Shown here one piece after another: positions 62,080-64,000 of a stretch of DNA of 64,000 bases; position 1 is the stretch's first letter, and each line of letters begins with the position of its first letter. Below the pieces are notes generated by a model. That model searched no databases, was not told where the DNA came from, and was given only the letters and a program-made list of their open reading frames with translations. This DNA comes from Bradyrhizobium liaoningense (GTDB lineage: Bacteria; Pseudomonadota; Alphaproteobacteria; Rhizobiales; Xanthobacteraceae): positions 248,001 through 312,000 of the forward strand of contig NZ_JAFCJM010000001.1 in NCBI RefSeq assembly GCF_018130955.1, read 5' to 3'. A program made the position numbers and the translations under genes.

Positions 62080-64000
62080 CCTGCCCTAGCATATGCTTCG
62101 GTCGGGACGAACGCCGGCTGATAGGCGTTGCTGCGCTGGCTTTCTTCCATCGTCACCGCGATCACGACGCTGCCCGCGCCGAGCGCTTTCACTTCGGCGA
62201 CGACAGGCGCGGCGCGCCCCATCAGCGAACCGTCGCCCTTCAGGCAGACGATGGTGTGGTCGATATCAGCAAAGTAGTTTCCGGCATTGAGCGGCATCGG
62301 GCTGTCGATCAGCATGACATCGTAGCTGCCGACATCGCCGAGCAGATCGATGAGTCGCCTGCCGAACAGCATGTTCGCGGCTCGCGCGCCTGCGCCGCCG
62401 GACACCAGCACGTCGAGATTCGGCACCGCGGTGCGGACCACCGCATCGCGCGCCGTCATCGGGCCGGCGAGCACGCCGAGCAGGCCGACGCCGCCCTCGA
62501 TGCCGAGCGCGGCTTCAAAAGCCGGATTGAGCACGTCGCATTCCACGGCGAGGACCCGACAGCCGAATGCCGCCAGGTGCTCCGCCAGCGCCAGCGTCGT
62601 CACGGTCTTGCCTTCTCCCGCGGCCGGGGACGTCACGACGATGCGCTGCGCGCCTTCGGCGGTGCCGAGGCGCAGGCCGAGCTTGAGATTGTGCAGCATC
62701 CACTGGAAGTCGTCGTCGCTGACGGCGAGCCGCAGCACTTCGAGGATCGGCAGCTTCAGATGCGCCTGGAGGATGCTGCTGACGGTCCAGGCCGGCTGCT
62801 GCTCGCGCAGCCGCGGCAGGCGCGCGATGATCGGCGCACCGGTCATGGCCGAAAGCAGCGAGGACCGCTCGACCGGCATCGCGACGGGCGCCGCAGCCGG
62901 CGGCGGTTCGTCCCTCGACACAGCGGCTTCCTTCGTCGCGGCTGCTTCGGTCGGCCGTGCCGCGCGCGACGGCGCGGGCTGCTCTGCGCCTGCGGGGCTC
63001 GGGCTGAGCCGCTCCGCAAGAAGCGCGGCGGCAACGCCGAGGATCAGCGCCAGTGTCGAGCCCGCCGCGAGGAACGGCAGCTTCTTGGGGAAGAACGGCT
63101 TGTTCGGCAACTCGGCCAGGCTGACCAGCCGCGTCGAGCCTTGCAGCACGCGCCGCTCGGTCTCCAGCTCGCTCGCCTTCTTGTAGAGCTCGGCATATTG
63201 CTGGCGCTTGATCTCGGTGTCGCGCACCATGCTCTCGATCGAGGCTTCGTCCAGCGTCGCTGATCCGGCCTCGGCTTTCGCCGTCTCCATCTGCTTCTTC
63301 AGGGACGCCACGAGGTTGTCGTTGGCGTCATAGGCCTTCTGCGCGCTGGCGGCGATGTTCTCCATCTCGTCGGCGAGCCGCTGCTGGATCAACCCCTGCT
63401 CTCGCGTGAGCGCCATGATCGAGGGGTGCCGCGGCCCCAGCACGCTGGTGGCGCTGGCGAGCTGCGAGCTCACCGTCGTCAGTTGCTGCTTGAGATCGGC
63501 GATCGACCGGCTCGACAGCACCGACGGCGCGTCGGTCAGGCCGCGCGCCTGCTGCGACTTGATCTCCTGCAGACGTGCGGCGGCCTCGGCCCGGGCCGCC
63601 TCGGCCTGCGAGAGCTGCTGGCCGATGCTCGACAGGCGCTCCGAGGTGATGGGCGCGTTGGCGCCGCGCATCAGACCCTTGGTGCGGCGGAATTTCTGGA
63701 TCTTCTCGTCCGCCTGCCGCAACTGATCGTCGAGCTGGCGCAGCTCCTGCCACAACCAGGTCGTCGCCACCTCGCGGCTGTTGGCGCCTTCCGTGCGCTG
63801 GTCCTCGAGGAACGCCGTCGTCAGCGCGTTGGCCAGCGTCTTGGCGACCTCGGGAATGGCGGACTGGTAGGAGATGTTGATGACGCGCGAGCGGCCGGCC
63901 GATGAGACGGTGAGATGGCTGTCGACATGCTCGATGAACGCGGTGCTGTCCGTTCGCAGTCGCTGGCAGGCCTCGCCCGAGCCGAACAGGCGGCTGCGCT
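62076..64000 (-). CDS. GumC/Wzc-like polysaccharide chain-length protein with ATPase domain, N-terminus cut by window edge
   Basis: About 641 codons visible; the 5' end lies beyond 64000. In order: a periplasmic coiled coil (QEIKSQQARG, QQLTTVSSQLASATSV), a PNKP-type segment NKPFFPKKLPFLAAG leading to a membrane helix (LALILGVAAALLA), a Pro/Ala linker, then a BY-kinase-like ATPase domain with Walker A SPAAGEGKTVTT and Walker B YDVMLIDSPM. The second box reads VLAVECDVLNP, weaker than the usual IDADLRRP. The C-terminus has only two Tyr (YQPAF, YARAG), not the usual tyrosine cluster. It likely controls polymer export or length. Confidence 0.87.
   Translation of the reverse strand, partial: RSRLFGSGEACQRLRTDSTAFIEHVDSHLTVSSAGRSRVINISYQSAIPEVAKTLANALTTAFLEDQRTEGANSREVATTWLWQELRQLDDQLRQADEKIQKFRRTKGLMRGANAPITSERLSSIGQQLSQAEAARAEAAARLQEIKSQQARGLTDAPSVLSSRSIADLKQQLTTVSSQLASATSVLGPRHPSIMALTREQGLIQQRLADEMENIAASAQKAYDANDNLVASLKKQMETAKAEAGSATLDEASIESMVRDTEIKRQQYAELYKKASELETERRVLQGSTRLVSLAELPNKPFFPKKLPFLAAGSTLALILGVAAALLAERLSPSPAGAEQPAPSRAARPTEAAATKEAAVSRDEPPPAAAPVAMPVERSSLLSAMTGAPIIARLPRLREQQPAWTVSSILQAHLKLPILEVLRLAVSDDDFQWMLHNLKLGLRLGTAEGAQRIVVTSPAAGEGKTVTTLALAEHLAAFGCRVLAVECDVLNPAFEAALGIEGGVGLLGVLAGPMTARDAVVRTAVPNLDVLVSGGAGARAANMLFGRRLIDLLGDVGSYDVMLIDSPMPLNAGNYFADIDHTIVCLKGDGSLMGRAAPVVAEVKALGAGSVVIAVTMEESQRSNAYQPAFVPTEAYARAG

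Overview
The window is a chromosomal segment of a high-GC alphaproteobacterium, most likely Bradyrhizobium or a close relative in the Nitrobacteraceae. This is inferred from gene content (DUF6101 and DUF2076 proteins, the HisZ/HisG pair, a CIRCE-controlled groESL operon, a BacA/SbmA-like ABC transporter, Bug-type binding protein, 41-residue L36) and from several families of dispersed palindromic intergenic repeats. No tRNA, rRNA, CRISPR array, insertion sequence or prophage was recognised.

Layout. 1-1.9 kb: partial pmbA and a DUF6101 gene. 2.0-13.2 kb: a surface-protein region with one gene encoding three tandem outer-membrane barrels, two paralogous autotransporters that share a duplicated leader of about 260 bp, two divergent AraC regulators and an inverted remnant of the first regulator's 3' end. 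13.2-20 kb: housekeeping genes (ubiA, rsmE, hisZ-hisG) and a GT2 plus ChbG/HpnK-like deacetylase pair. 20.1-24.4 kb: DUF2076 protein, small proteins, an L,D-transpeptidase, a CheZ-like phosphatase and a lipoprotein. 24.6-26.9 kb: groESL with CIRCE and an RpoH-like promoter. 27-34.7 kb: secreted proteins, a lactate/glycolate permease, the BacA-like exporter/importer, a porin and a histone-H1-like protein.

34.7-45.2 kb: glycolate oxidase genes glcD-glcE-glcF, a cytochrome c, small genes, rpmJ, a MaoC dehydratase, and an amidohydrolase / haloacid dehalogenase / YbaK operon. 45.4-53.4 kb: class III adenylate cyclase with a C-terminal membrane hairpin, Bug-type binding protein, a LysR regulator divergent from an SDR-pirin-wrbA series, and a divergent Lrp/hydrolase pair. 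53.4-64 kb: an exopolysaccharide-type locus with three GT4 glycosyltransferases, a NodB-type deacetylase, an O-antigen polymerase-like membrane protein, a GumC/Wzc-like chain-length protein (truncated by the window end), a secreted glycoside-hydrolase-like protein and a GNAT-like protein.

How genes may work together: the permease and glcDEF could form a 2-hydroxyacid (glycolate/lactate) uptake and oxidation route. The AraC regulators are candidates for controlling the two autotransporters through matching 22-bp phased repeats in their leaders. The terminal 10 kb looks like one polysaccharide assembly locus. The observations most worth a second look are the triple-barrel protein, the duplicated autotransporter leader with its repeats, the co-occurrence of HisZ with a long HisG, and the polysaccharide locus.
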